Of a DNA stretch of 64,000 nucleotides, positions 31,509 through 39,716 are shown one piece after another; the first letter of the stretch is position 1, and the number at the start of each line of letters is the position of its first letter. The stretch lies in assembly GCF_018325905.1 (NCBI RefSeq), contig NZ_AP021901.1, positions 1-64,000 on the forward strand, read 5' to 3'. Below the pieces are notes generated by a model, which was given only the letters and a program-made list of their open reading frames with translations, searched no databases and had not been told where the DNA came from. The translations under genes and the position numbers were made by a program. The stretch is from Pseudomonas sp. St316. Its GTDB lineage: Bacteria > Pseudomonadota > Gammaproteobacteria > Pseudomonadales > Pseudomonadaceae.

Positions 31509-31760
31509 ATTGTGGCACCTTGCTATCAACGTAAACAACCGAATTACGGTCGTGGCGGGCCGCAAGGCGCTTGAAAAGTTGCCCGTCTCTTCAAGTAGCG
31601 AGAAGATTTGCAATAACAAAGCCCGGTATAGCAACGGTTGCACGCGTCTCATCAGTCAGGCATTGCCTGCACTCGATGGTGGCTGTGCGCATGGCGCCTT
31701 CGGGCGCCCCGGGTTTCTACCTGCTGCCCAAACAGACGAAACCTGGTGCTGCCACGACCC
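31509..31760 (+). other. Conserved structured element, copy A (no DUF6124 gene attached)
   Basis: This gap (31475-31943) holds no supported gene but shares ordered blocks with copy B at 36119-36644: ATTGTGGCACC (31509-31519), AAACAACCG/AATTACGG (31533-31549), GTTGCACGCGTCTC (31637-31650), TCAGGCA (31656-31662) and ATGGTGGCTGTGCGCA (31676-31691). A perfect hairpin GGCGCC-TTCG-GGCGCC follows (31693-31708). The order of blocks and the compact hairpin suggest a mobile or duplicated RNA-forming leader. The DUF6124 coding part seen with copy B is missing here. Confidence 0.6.
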
Positions 31761-31934
31761 CTAGCGATAAATATTAGCCGGCCATGAAAGACGGCTAACG
31801 GCCGACTCTGTTGAAAAAGTAGCTCTCCTGCATTGAGCCTTCACTGATCTCAAGTTTCGTCATACAACGCCGAGACATGACGATCACCTCCATAGTGATT
31901 ACTCTGAAATCCTGCCCTCCTCTATCTCAACACA

Positions 31935-32732
31935 GTGATATTTATGCACCTTCGAAGATCACCGCTAAAAGCATTTGTTATGTCCTGCATGGTTGCAGGT
32001 TGGGGGCTGGTGTATGTCGGTCGTATTGTCTGGGCCCTGCGTGTTGCCGGATTGATGTATGCGGGCTTGGTGTTGGCTGGCATCTTCGGGGTGATTTCAA
32101 GTCCCAAGGGTATGTATGCACTCTTTGCGTTCATTGTGCTGATCAAGCTGACCTCGGCCCTGGCAGCCGCACGGTTGGCTCATAAGCACGATGATATTGC
32201 CGCACCTCCTGGTGTCCGTTTTCATATTCTCTATGTTGCAGCTCTCGCTGGGGTCACTCTGATATTGTTTTTGCCACTCAAATCGATGCTGCTCGGTTAT
32301 CAGCTCTATCAGATCCCCTCAGGCTCCATGTCGCCAACCTTGGCAATTGGAGACTACATAGTCACCGACACCCGATACAGCAAACCGAAGGTTGGAGATA
32401 TTGTGGTGTACCGATTCAATGGCACGGAGGCTACCAAACGTGTCGCTGCAGTCGGCGGAGACACACTGGCAATCGTCAACGGCGATCTGATTAACAATGG
32501 TCACAACCTCGGGCTATTTTTTGCACCCGCTAACCGGGTCAAAGAGGCGTACTCGCTGACCCTCGCACCGCTCAAGGTCGAGGCGGATCACGTGTACCTA
32601 CTGGGCGATAACCGCGACGTAAGTAACGACAGCCGCTTCATGGGCCAGGTCGCGATTGACGACATCACCGGAAAGGTAACCGGGATATGGTTTTCTAACG
32701 AACCTGCAAAGATCGGAAGCACCTTTGAATGA
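31935..32732 (+). CDS. Signal peptidase I (accessory copy)
   Basis: A 265-residue S26-family serine protease. The catalytic Ser lies in IPSGSMSPTL (about residue 131), the catalytic Lys in ATKRVAAVGGD (about 168), and box E is GDNRDVSNDSR. Unlike the standard two-helix LepB, three or more N-terminal hydrophobic segments precede the catalytic domain. It starts at GTG 31935 or ATG 31944. It is not in the usual lepA-lepB-rnc context, so it is an extra copy. Nearby are small exported lipoproteins, but a link is only positional. Confidence 0.87.
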   Translation: MIFMHLRRSPLKAFVMSCMVAGWGLVYVGRIVWALRVAGLMYAGLVLAGIFGVISSPKGMYALFAFIVLIKLTSALAAARLAHKHDDIAAPPGVRFHILYVAALAGVTLILFLPLKSMLLGYQLYQIPSGSMSPTLAIGDYIVTDTRYSKPKVGDIVVYRFNGTEATKRVAAVGGDTLAIVNGDLINNGHNLGLFFAPANRVKEAYSLTLAPLKVEADHVYLLGDNRDVSNDSRFMGQVAIDDITGKVTGIWFSNEPAKIGSTFE

Positions 32733-32947
32733 CCACTTCCCTCGTGACAGGCAGCCATTGGCCGGTTGGGGTGAAACAGGTGTGTTTCAGGACTAGACAG
32801 GGAGTCTCGGACTGATCAACCCGAACGCCTTTAAGGATCCACTAGTCGATGATCTGAAAACCTCACAACTGCCGCTGGTGTCGACTCGGTACCTTTCTTG
32901 AAAGCCAGCGAGGCCCCACCACAACCACGCAGGCATGCCTGCAATAA
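32733..32947. other. Intergenic gap with a possible orphan coding tail
   Basis: No gene with a start is visible. One frame at about 32800-32901 reads INPNAFKDPLVDDLKTSQLP and on to RYLS and a stop, a protein-like tail with no start and a TAG upstream. It may be the remnant of a lost gene. I do not recognise the family. Confidence 0.25.
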
Positions 32948-32978
32948 AAACGGGCGACCTAAGGTCGCCCGTTTAGCT
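32946..32978 (-). terminator. Terminator of the lipoprotein pair
   Basis: Stem AAACGGGCGACCT (32948-32960) with AGGTCGCCCGTTT (32962-32974). On the minus strand the hairpin is followed by TTTTTATT, ending the 33863-33007 unit. Confidence 0.9.
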
Positions 32979-33006
32979 TTCGCCCAATGCTATTTAAGGC
33001 AGGCGA

Positions 33007-33438
33007 TTACTTAACCGGTATATACGAGTATCCCTTCACCATGGCTTTCCCCTCCTTAGCGTCCCGTACCCGGACCATTTCAGCCGCGTACTCCTGCGTA
33101 TATTCAACGAAGTACTCTTTACCCGGTTCGACCGACAGGTTCAGATATACGTTTTTAGGATGTGGACGCGGCCCGGCCGATACCTTGTGCAGGCCTGGAC
33201 TCACCTGTACCCAGGAATAGGTCTTGTCATTGAGCCCCACCACCGCACTGTCATTGATACTGAAAACGCTGTCATAAAAGCTGCCTTGAATGACCTGAGT
33301 CCGCATCATGTAGATCAGCGCCTTGCCCTGTGGTGGTGGCGGTGGTTCGAAATATGGCTGACTGGAGCTGGTGTGACCACAACCGGTCAACACCAGCATG
33401 AGCAACAGGGCCGGGATACTTTTCGATGTTGAACTCAT
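33007..33438 (-). CDS. Putative lipoprotein, DUF2846-like
   Basis: A 143-residue exported protein. The signal peptide ends in a lipobox LTGC (Cys about residue 20), followed by a Pro-rich stretch (FEPPPPPQGKALIYMMR). The core (ALIYMMR, then SWVQVSPGLHKVSAG and VEPGKEYFVEY) matches the pattern of DUF2846-type lipoproteins, whose role is unknown. The start overlaps the previous gene's stop by 4 bp (ATGA), so the two lipoproteins are co-translated. Confidence 0.75.
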   Translation of the reverse strand: MSSTSKSIPALLLMLVLTGCGHTSSSQPYFEPPPPPQGKALIYMMRTQVIQGSFYDSVFSINDSAVVGLNDKTYSWVQVSPGLHKVSAGPRPHPKNVYLNLSVEPGKEYFVEYTQEYAAEMVRVRDAKEGKAMVKGYSYIPVK

Positions 33439-33863
33439 TTGTTTTGCCCCAGTAACTGGTTAATCACCGGCGCCATCTTCTCTTCGACCGGCGCTACTTT
33501 GGATGGATCGAAACCGCCCTCACCCGTCAGATGGTATTGCCCGAAACCGATCTGTTGATCGCTTTTGAAGAGCCGGACACTGGCATCGGACAAGTACGGA
33601 GAAAAGTCCCAGGAACGAATGGCGGTGTAGGTAAGACGATACTCACAACTACCCGGAACGGGCGCCGCGTAAAGCCGACTTTCGATACGGTGCTTACGCA
33701 GTAGCGTTTGCAGGCCATCCACGAAGTCGCCCACCACCACTTTCGGGTTTTCTTCGATGCAGATCTGCGAAATTTTGTATTGAGAAGCGACTGGCTCGAC
33801 TTTGATGTTGGTACAACCGGCCAATGCCAGTAGAAGGCCTGCCGTGATGACTCTGGAAAGCAT
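33435..33863 (-). CDS. Sbal_3080-type lipoprotein
   Basis: A 142-residue protein with signal peptide and lipobox LAGC (Cys about residue 17). The motif ISQICIEENPKV and later CEYRLTYTAIRSWDFSPYL fit the Sbal_3080 lipoprotein family, of unknown function. It is the first gene of a two-gene unit with the DUF2846-like lipoprotein. Two Cys residues in the mature part may form a disulfide. Confidence 0.75.
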   Translation of the reverse strand: MLSRVITAGLLLALAGCTNIKVEPVASQYKISQICIEENPKVVVGDFVDGLQTLLRKHRIESRLYAAPVPGSCEYRLTYTAIRSWDFSPYLSDASVRLFKSDQQIGFGQYHLTGEGGFDPSKVAPVEEKMAPVINQLLGQNK

Positions 33864-33954
33864 GTTCGATCCCTGAAATGTGCAGTGATATCAAAACGAT
33901 GCCATCATGGTAGTTTTGCGCGTTTTCCCGGTCAATGTGCTGACGAGAAAAGGT

Positions 33955-33995
33955 GACGGATTTATTTTCGTCCTCGCCTAAAAAATAAATCCGTC
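33955..33995. repeat. Perfect 14 bp inverted repeat
   Basis: GACGGATTTATTTT (33955-33968) and its exact inverse AAAATAAATCCGTC (33982-33995) flank a 13 bp loop. It looks like a small interspersed palindrome and has no T-run typical of a terminator. Confidence 0.7.
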
Positions 33996-34022
33996 CCCAT
34001 GTTTCATGTTTCCGAGCGGGGC

Positions 34023-34083
34023 GTTGAGCCGCGATAGTGGGTAAACCCGCCAAAAAAAAACCGACGCTTAAGGTCGGGTTTTT
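34023..34083 (+). pseudogene. 3' remnant of a DUF6124-type gene with its terminator
   Basis: CCGCGATAGTGGGTAAACC (34029-34047) matches 18 of 19 bases of the stop-codon region of the intact DUF6124 gene (37045-37063); both read V-D/E-P-R-stop. A hairpin CCGAC-GTCGG with A- and T-tracts (34052-34083) follows in both. Only the last few codons remain, so the body of the gene has been lost or replaced. The hairpin probably also ends the LprI-like gene on the minus strand. Confidence 0.5.
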
Positions 34084-34182
34084 CGTGGGTATTGCGACCC
34101 GCGAGTGAGTCACGGGTACAAAAGGGATGGAGCGCAATGTTGAATGACCGCGAGCGAGCCCGACGTGCTTATTGTTTACGGG

Positions 34183-34557
34183 TTACTCGACCTGCGACAG
34201 CTTGGCGTCGTCACAACCGGCAGCCCGGCACTCGCGCTCGACAGCCTTGAGTATGACGATACGCGCCTCGGTCTTCTCGTTGGCGCAGTCCAGGTAGAGC
34301 AGGCCATCGTTGGAACAGGCGTTGTCACGAATCTTGATCCACTGGATTTGAGCGGCTTTCACCTTTTTCTTCTGATCCGGGTTCAGGGCACTCATCGTCT
34401 TCTTGTACTGATCGTTGATGTCCTGATCCGACTGAACCATTTTCAGCGAAGCGCAATAGGTCCTGTCATAGGCGTTTCTAGGGTTATCGCAACTCATCGC
34501 AAAGGCCGATGCGGATGCCATGGCCAACAACGTCCCAACCAACAAAGACTTGATCAC
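34183..34557 (-). CDS. LprI-like (DUF1311) secreted protein
   Basis: A 124-residue periplasmic protein with a cleavable signal (MIKSLLVGTLLAMASASAFA). The mature part shows the LprI/DUF1311 pattern: CDNPRNAYDRTYCASLKM, then NPDQKKKVKAAQIQWIKIRDNAC and CRAAGC, with conserved cysteines likely in disulfides. Members include lysozyme inhibitors in mycobacteria; a defensive role is possible but unproven here. It starts with GTG after AGGGAGAAG. Confidence 0.8.
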   Translation of the reverse strand: MIKSLLVGTLLAMASASAFAMSCDNPRNAYDRTYCASLKMVQSDQDINDQYKKTMSALNPDQKKKVKAAQIQWIKIRDNACSNDGLLYLDCANEKTEARIVILKAVERECRAAGCDDAKLSQVE

Positions 34558-34695
34558 AGACTTCTCTCCCTGAATGCCCCCTATTGATTAGAGGTCGCGG
34601 CGGGGAATTTATCATGAGGGTTGTGGAACAATGAAGCAGATCGTGGGGATCCTTCCTGTTTTTCACGGCCCACCATCAACCGCGACGGCCAGTCG

Positions 34696-35253
34696 CTACA
34701 GCTTGGCATTTCTCGACCAAAGATCGAGGTCGCTGCCGCATGCCGCGACGATGTAGTTTCCGCACCACGAGAATCCGAACGCCCTCACGTGGTCCGTGTA
34801 GATCACCGTGCAATCCGCTTGATGCCCCTCAATCAGCGCATTCTTGAAGGGTTTGCTCAGAATAAGTTTGTTCTCAGGCCAATCCGGGGAAACCAACTCC
34901 AGCCCTTCCCCAGCGATGTTACTGGTCGGCAAGCCGCCGCCATGGATTCCACACAACGGTATGACTTCATCGGCGATCACGCCGATGCCCTGGCCATGCA
35001 ATCCGAGTTCGCTCAAGCCCGCATATTCTTCATAGTCGCGCGCAATCTTTTCCCCTGTGTTGCAATGCACCACACTTCGACCCGAGCTTGAGACCACCAG
35101 CAAGTAAGGCCCTTTTTGCGAAAACCCAACCGATAGCAGCCCGCCGACGGCTATCGAAGCCACATGCGTCCAGCCCTCGGGGTTTGCATCAACAGGGATC
35201 TGCTCGATGAGCCTTATCAAGCGCTTTCGATTGTCTTCGCGTAATGAATTCAT
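34696..35253 (-). CDS. Hypothetical protein, beta-rich, possibly an immunity-type protein
   Basis: A 185-residue cytoplasmic protein I do not recognise. Strand-rich repeats (HVASIAVGGLLSVGFSQKG; YLLVVSSSGRSVVHCNTGEKI; RAFGFSWCGNYIVAACGSDLDLW) look like beta-propeller-type blades. Size, isolation and location among similar small orphans recall immunity genes of polymorphic toxin systems. No toxin is seen beside it. Confidence 0.55.
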   Translation of the reverse strand: MNSLREDNRKRLIRLIEQIPVDANPEGWTHVASIAVGGLLSVGFSQKGPYLLVVSSSGRSVVHCNTGEKIARDYEEYAGLSELGLHGQGIGVIADEVIPLCGIHGGGLPTSNIAGEGLELVSPDWPENKLILSKPFKNALIEGHQADCTVIYTDHVRAFGFSWCGNYIVAACGSDLDLWSRNAKL

Positions 35254-35372
35254 GAGTGCACTCGGATAAAAAGAGGGGCAAGTTCATGCGCGACTGCAAT
35301 ATGCCCTTGGCCCCTCTTTTAGAGCAACGCTACGTATCGGCGCGCCAGATTGATTCTGGCTGTCGTGTAGCC

Positions 35373-36011
35373 TTATGGCTTGGCCTTGCCCAGTTGCTTG
35401 CCGGTCTCGGCGACGATGGTGTTGAGGCCCTGCTCGTTGATCTTCTTCCAGTCACCGTCGGTGGCCATCTGCATGCTGTCGCGCGCAGTCGTAATCACTT
35501 CAAGCGGCGCTGCGCCCGGGGTTTCGATTTTCAAATGGGCCTTGTTGTTCACCGCCACGGTGAACGCACCGGGAGAGAACCACGACCAGTACTCGATAAT
35601 GTGCACATTCACCGCCGCGGCGCTCGGCGTTGGCGTGGTTACAACCTGATAGCCGGCCTGCTGATAGGCCGTTGCCACCGCGTTGCCCACCAGTTGCGAA
35701 ACGGTACGGCCCGAGGGCAACACCACATCGCCCAGACCTTTGCCGAAGCCGTTGCGCTTACGGCCAATCGCGCGATGGGTGACGCTGGTATCGTTCACTT
35801 CTTCATCGTTTTTCAGCGAAGGGATATCGGCGCTGGGTGGATCAATCTGGAAGACCCGTTCGTCCACGGCGTTGATGTACACCTGCTGACCTTGGCCCGA
35901 CATGCCCGCTTGCGGCGCGGGGCCGGTTACCTCGACCTCGGATCGGTTTGTGGCGCAGCCCACCAATGAGGCGAGGGCGATAACGACGGCGGTTGCTTTC
36001 AAATAAGACAT
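35373..36011 (-). CDS. Lipoprotein, YajG-like
   Basis: A 212-residue lipoprotein. The signal peptide ends in a lipobox LVGC (Cys about residue 19). The body (YINAVDERVFQIDPPSADIPSL; LVGNAVATAYQQAGYQVV; AVNVHIIEYWSWFSPG) fits the YajG-like family of outer-membrane-associated lipoproteins of unknown role. The start at 36011 (MSYLKATAVV) puts the signal peptide at the N-terminus; a longer frame adds 40 unlikely residues. It is monocistronic. Confidence 0.75.
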   Translation of the reverse strand: MSYLKATAVVIALASLVGCATNRSEVEVTGPAPQAGMSGQGQQVYINAVDERVFQIDPPSADIPSLKNDEEVNDTSVTHRAIGRKRNGFGKGLGDVVLPSGRTVSQLVGNAVATAYQQAGYQVVTTPTPSAAAVNVHIIEYWSWFSPGAFTVAVNNKAHLKIETPGAAPLEVITTARDSMQMATDGDWKKINEQGLNTIVAETGKQLGKAKP

Positions 36012-36210
36012 GCTTGCTCCTGAGTTGTACGTTTGTCCTTGGTGCCAGGCTTCTCCATGACCGATGGCAGATCTTGGGTAGTCCATGGGACCCACCTGAC
36101 ATGACGAAACTAAAAAGGATTGTGGCACCAAGCCACTATCGCAAACAACCGCAATTACGGGGCTTCAATCGCAAAAGATTAACGACGACATGAAGTCTTA
36201 CGAAGTCCAA

Positions 36211-36260
36211 TTGTGGCGAGGGAGCTTGCTCCCGCTGGGCTGCGCAGCAGCCCCCACCGG
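36211..36260. repeat. REP element
   Basis: TTGTGGCGAGGGAGCTTGCT and the CCCGCTGGGCTGCGCAGCAG continuation form the usual fluorescens-group REP stem-loop. It sits between the first block and the main part of the DUF6124 leader, apparently inserted there. Confidence 0.75.
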
Positions 36261-36439
36261 GCCGACACATTCCTACAGACAAACCGCCACAGCCGCTTCC
36301 TGCCCGCCCGGACGGACCCCCATAGCCCCGATTTGCAGGGCGGTAGGGCGCTCTGTTTATCCTCCCATCACCACCCTTCCGCCAGGCTACCCAACCTTGC
36401 GCCATTGCCTACAACTACGCCAGAATCCGCCCGCTTGTG

Positions 36440-36650
36440 CGCCTTGTCCCTGGGCTCTATCGTTTTCCTGCCACTGCCCATCAGTGGTCGGGTTTAGTAG
36501 CCCGCGGTTTTCCCGCAAGTTGCATGAGTCTCCGTTCAGGCAGGTATCTCGGATCCTGTTCTTCATGGTGGCTGTGCGCAGGGCGCTTCGGCGCGCCGGC
36601 AATGCTGGAATCCCCGGTCTACTAACCTGCGCACAGCCGCCACCCTTCTT
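36440..36650 (+). ncRNA. Conserved structured leader, copy B, upstream of DUF6124 gene
   Basis: Long-range pairing GGTGGCTGTGCGCAGG (36567-36582) with CCTGCGCACAGCCGCCACC (36626-36644) encloses a hairpin GCGC-TTCG-GCGC (36583-36594) and a second small stem (CCGG...CCGG, about 36596-36617), a three-way junction. Upstream blocks GGTTTAGTAGCCCGC (36491-36505) and GTTGCATGAGTCTC (36519-36532) also occur, in altered form, in copy A; a further shared block lies at 36119-36160. It ends 50 bp before the DUF6124 start. It could be a cis-regulatory RNA or the recombining end of a mobile module. Confidence 0.55.
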
Positions 36651-36693
36651 TTAGTAGGGAAAGGGTTGCGGCCTAACTCGAGGATTCCAGCCT

Positions 36694-37053
36694 ATGTTCA
36701 AAGTAACTCCAAACCCTCCGGAAGCGGACCAAACGTCCCCGTCCAAAAAATCCAAAACCAAGAAACTCGACGAAGCCGCCGAACGCGCCTTGGACTACTA
36801 CCTGCTACCAAAACCGGAAAAACCAGAAGACACGTCCCGACCGGGCCAGCTATTCACCGTCGCAAAAAACGCCGACAACGAATGCCTGCTCGCCAACCTC
36901 AGCGAAACCCTGGCGGCAGCCGACGCGATGGTCAGTAATCTGGCCTTCGATCTGGAAGGCTCACGCCGACACATTGCTCTCGGTATCCAGCAACTGATTG
37001 AGCTGAGTTCATTGCTGGCGAATCGGGTGTTGGATAACGTCGATCCGCGATAG
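36694..37053 (+). CDS. DUF6124 (formerly DUF3077) family protein
   Basis: A 119-residue, mostly helical cytoplasmic protein. The N-terminus is charged (SKKSKTKKLDEAAERALDYY), followed by a conserved core NECLLANLSETLAAADAM and SRRHIALGIQQLIELSSLLANRVLD. This is the DUF3077/DUF6124 pattern common in Pseudomonas, with no known function. It has a structured leader upstream and a strong terminator downstream, a module that recurs in part elsewhere in this window. Confidence 0.85.
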   Translation: MFKVTPNPPEADQTSPSKKSKTKKLDEAAERALDYYLLPKPEKPEDTSRPGQLFTVAKNADNECLLANLSETLAAADAMVSNLAFDLEGSRRHIALGIQQLIELSSLLANRVLDNVDPR

Positions 37054-37071
37054 CGGGTAAACCGCTCAAAG

Positions 37072-37100
37072 AAAACCCGACGCGTTACGTCGGGTTTTCA
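37072..37100 (+). terminator. Terminator of the DUF6124 gene
   Basis: Stem AAAACCCGACG (37072-37082) with CGTCGGGTTTT (37088-37098). The element is homologous to the hairpin at 34052-34083. Confidence 0.9.
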
Positions 37101-37227
37101 TGGAGTACGGTTCTTTGAGTGTCCTATCACTTCATAGGTTAGATATTAGCTGCTCTGGCAGGCTGTTATCGGCCAAAAGCGGTCAATCGGATTAAACTAC
37201 ACCGAAGTCCTGTCAGAGATTACTTAC

Positions 37228-37434
37228 ATGCTGATTGAGTGCCAAAGGTGCGGTCAAGGTTACGTTCGAGCAATGCGGGTTCGCTCTACAAAAATTTTGC
37301 TGTGGGTGTGCGAAGAATGCGAAGCGACGTGGACGAGTCAGGCTGAGGTAAATATCTGTAAATTTGAAGATTACGGAACGTTAATGGCGGGCATTGGCCG
37401 CAGTTGTTTATGGTCGGACTTGGAGCCACAGTGA
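37228..37434 (+). CDS. Small zinc-ribbon-like protein
   Basis: A 68-residue protein with two Cys pairs: ECQRCG near residue 5 and VCEECEATW near residue 30, likely binding one zinc. The tail FEDYGTLMAGIGRSCLW is typical of a small conserved Pseudomonas family often met beside accessory or toxin/immunity genes. No function is known. The start ATG is at 37228; an upstream SD is not obvious. Confidence 0.65.
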   Translation: MLIECQRCGQGYVRAMRVRSTKILLWVCEECEATWTSQAEVNICKFEDYGTLMAGIGRSCLWSDLEPQ

Positions 37435-37602
37435 AAAGTTAGTTGTCGAGTACTTACTGTCAAATGCCCGCTTTGAGTCGAAATCAGCCTACTGACACAA
37501 ACAGGCCTCGCAACGTTTCCGGTTAGTATTTTTTCAGTGACGGCTTCGGAGTGGCTGTGGTCGTACAGTGGCATGGCCACCGGCTGCTGCGGTATAGGGT
37601 CT

Positions 37603-38388
37603 TTACCGACGTTCTTCAATGGCTTGCGTTGTGGGCTTCAAAGGTTGGAGCTTCATCAAGACATTGTTCAGCTCCACTCCAATGTTTACGGTCAGATGCT
37701 GAATACGGTCATGCTCCTTTCGCATGAACTCGCGAGCGTTGGTTTTTTCAAACAATTCACCTGCGTACCAGAACGACTCCAAGAACAGAATCCACTTCTC
37801 TTCCCGCTTGCCAGTGGCGTCCTCGTTCAGTTCTGAGCGGACAATGCTGCGGTGCTTTGACGTATTGGTCAGGGCATCAAGGTACTTGTAGTCATCGCCA
37901 GTTGTGATCTCGCGGAAAAATCTACAGAGCTTGTCGTACTCGGAATGCCCGGCATCGCGTTGCTGCTCTAGGAGCCTGAGGACCTTCTTGGCATAGATGT
38001 CCCGCTCCTTAAGGGGCCTGGGGAGTTTGTCCAGCTCCAAGGAGTAATAGAGCATGTGGGAGCAGGTATCCGCGACGGCATGCAGGCTCTGGACGAAGGC
38101 AGTGACATTCCCCCTGATCTTAAGCATCAGGTAACTAAACTCATCGTAGTCCTCGTAGACACCCCACAAGCCTGTCTCCTTCAGTTTGGATTCGATGTAT
38201 CCATTCATCATGTCCAAGGCTTCGTGGTAGTGGTAGCGGCAGAACTGAGGTCTGTCCGTCATGGATCTTACGCTAGGGTGCGCCTTCTTCCACTGCGCCG
38301 CCCCGAATACCGCAGTGACTAGCTCCCCCGTCAATCCAATGTCCCATGTGGGGTGCTTCTTTTCTTCAGTTTTAGAATCGACGTCCAT
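37603..38388 (-). CDS. Hypothetical helical protein, HEPN-like candidate
   Basis: A 261-residue helical protein not assigned to a family. The central segment VQSLHAVADTCSHMLYYSLEL and the later LDALTNTSKHRSIVRSEL (a conserved-looking N-x-x-K-H-R) recall HEPN-type or Cthe_2314-like helical bundles found in defence and immunity contexts. That is a by-eye impression. It has no signal peptide. It is flanked by small orphan genes and is AT-richer than the backbone. Confidence 0.5.
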   Translation of the reverse strand: MDVDSKTEEKKHPTWDIGLTGELVTAVFGAAQWKKAHPSVRSMTDRPQFCRYHYHEALDMMNGYIESKLKETGLWGVYEDYDEFSYLMLKIRGNVTAFVQSLHAVADTCSHMLYYSLELDKLPRPLKERDIYAKKVLRLLEQQRDAGHSEYDKLCRFFREITTGDDYKYLDALTNTSKHRSIVRSELNEDATGKREEKWILFLESFWYAGELFEKTNAREFMRKEHDRIQHLTVNIGVELNNVLMKLQPLKPTTQAIEERR

Positions 38389-38557
38389 TTTTCTACTTAT
38401 TTGGTTAGGAAATCTCTAAGTTGTTAATCCGCGTACGTACTTTAGCTGTCCATTGAAACTTTGTTCTGAAAGCCCGCAATGGATGCTTCTTGACAGGTCC
38501 TGTCCTCCTGAATGACTGCTTATGGCCGATTTCTGCCTGTCACGACCCGCCCTAAAT

Positions 38558-39043
38558 TTAAGTAGGAATAATTTGTTCGGGGCTCTCCAAGGCCGCAAGG
38601 AAGTCGTCTTCACTCTCAGCTCCCCACCATGGGATAGATACAACGCCGCCGAGGTCTCTTAGCTGCCGCAGTAGCTCCAACAATGAATAGATCTGATCTT
38701 GTCCCCACTGAGCCCCCATCCGATAGTCCAAAGTGAGGCTATTAGTGAAAACGTAAACACCAAGGTCAGGTATTTGACCCCGGGTGCCGTAAAGCCCACC
38801 GAGAACGACGTGGAATGCCTCTGCTGCTCCTGAGCTTACAAGCAAAGCATCCTGAGGGCCGGAGAATGGCTTTCCACTTTGGGATGCTTTAATCCAAAGA
38901 TAGCCGCCGTCAACAGTGACATTTTTCGCGCCATGATCGAACAGATATTGAAATGCCTGCGGTACGAGCGACGAATCTGAATACGTCACCACAACCTCAG
39001 GGAGCGATCCATCGTTAGTTGCAAAGTATTCGGAAAGATTCAC
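38558..39043 (-). CDS. Hypothetical protein, immunity-like
   Basis: A 161-residue acidic cytoplasmic protein, unrecognised. Features are an N-terminal segment VVVTYSDSSLVPQAFQYLFD, an alpha/beta middle (GLYGTRGQIPDLGVYVFT) and a C-terminal helix LLELLRQLRDLGG, then WWGAESEDDFLAAL. Acidic, small and orphaned, it resembles immunity proteins left behind by polymorphic toxin loci. No cognate toxin is visible here. Confidence 0.55.
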   Translation of the reverse strand: MNLSEYFATNDGSLPEVVVTYSDSSLVPQAFQYLFDHGAKNVTVDGGYLWIKASQSGKPFSGPQDALLVSSGAAEAFHVVLGGLYGTRGQIPDLGVYVFTNSLTLDYRMGAQWGQDQIYSLLELLRQLRDLGGVVSIPWWGAESEDDFLAALESPEQIIPT

Positions 39044-39289
39044 GTGGCGTGCCTATCGTTTGCAAGGGGCATTTTCGATAAGCCGATGCCCCCTGGATGA
39101 TTGTGCGGTGTTGGCCAGGTTGAGCCAATCTGTCGTTATTAACCCAACTGAAAACTGATTGCGAGCGGATGGTCAATGCTTTGGGCGGGAAGGGATGGCT
39201 CTGAGGGGTAGCTTCGACCCATAACGGCCGGTCGACACGAGCGGCCATCTGTTATAACTAGACATCATTACCTACATGAGCCATCGGTC

Positions 39290-39634
39290 TTGCATACAAC
39301 AGCTTTTCCATCCGAATCTGAAATTCGTCTCGCGGCACAGCGCGCCTTGCTGGGTGAAATTCCGCCACGTCTAAGATCTGTGTCGTTCGATATCGCTGAC
39401 GATGGGCGACTGCGCGCGCGATTCGAGTTCGACGGTGATCCGACGGATGAAGAGAGGGAGTGTGCCAGCGTCGTTATGACAAATATTCTTGCTATGCTCG
39501 GCCCTACGATTTCCTACACGGAAGACTTCGTGTCCAATATTTTTCCACAACACCGCGATTTCCTTCCTATTTCTGTCTATGCACGAAATGAAGACGCTTG
39601 GAATAGCTGGACCGCGAGCTATGGAAACGAATAA
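39290..39634 (+). CDS. Small hypothetical protein, immunity-like
   Basis: A 114-residue acidic protein starting at TTG 39290. The pattern SVSFDIADDGRLRARFEFDG, then PTDEERECASVVMTNILA and DFLPISVYARNEDAW matches a class of small single-domain proteins common beside contact-dependent toxins. I cannot name the family. The gap before it (39044-39289) shows nothing else. Confidence 0.55.
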   Translation: MHTTAFPSESEIRLAAQRALLGEIPPRLRSVSFDIADDGRLRARFEFDGDPTDEERECASVVMTNILAMLGPTISYTEDFVSNIFPQHRDFLPISVYARNEDAWNSWTASYGNE

Positions 39635-39716
39635 CTGAACGACCGCTTAGGATCGAGGACGCACTGGTTTCAAAATTGCAATTAGCGCACTGAGTTTTGA
39701 GCGCCATGTGCAACGA

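Noticed and set aside
32800..32945. Cluster of common cloning sites (GGATCCACTAGT, GTCGAC, GGTACC, GCATGC) suggesting vector polylinker contamination
   Set aside because: Sites are not in a known polylinker order or spacing and no longer vector sequence is present; part of the stretch reads like a protein tail, so chance is more likely.
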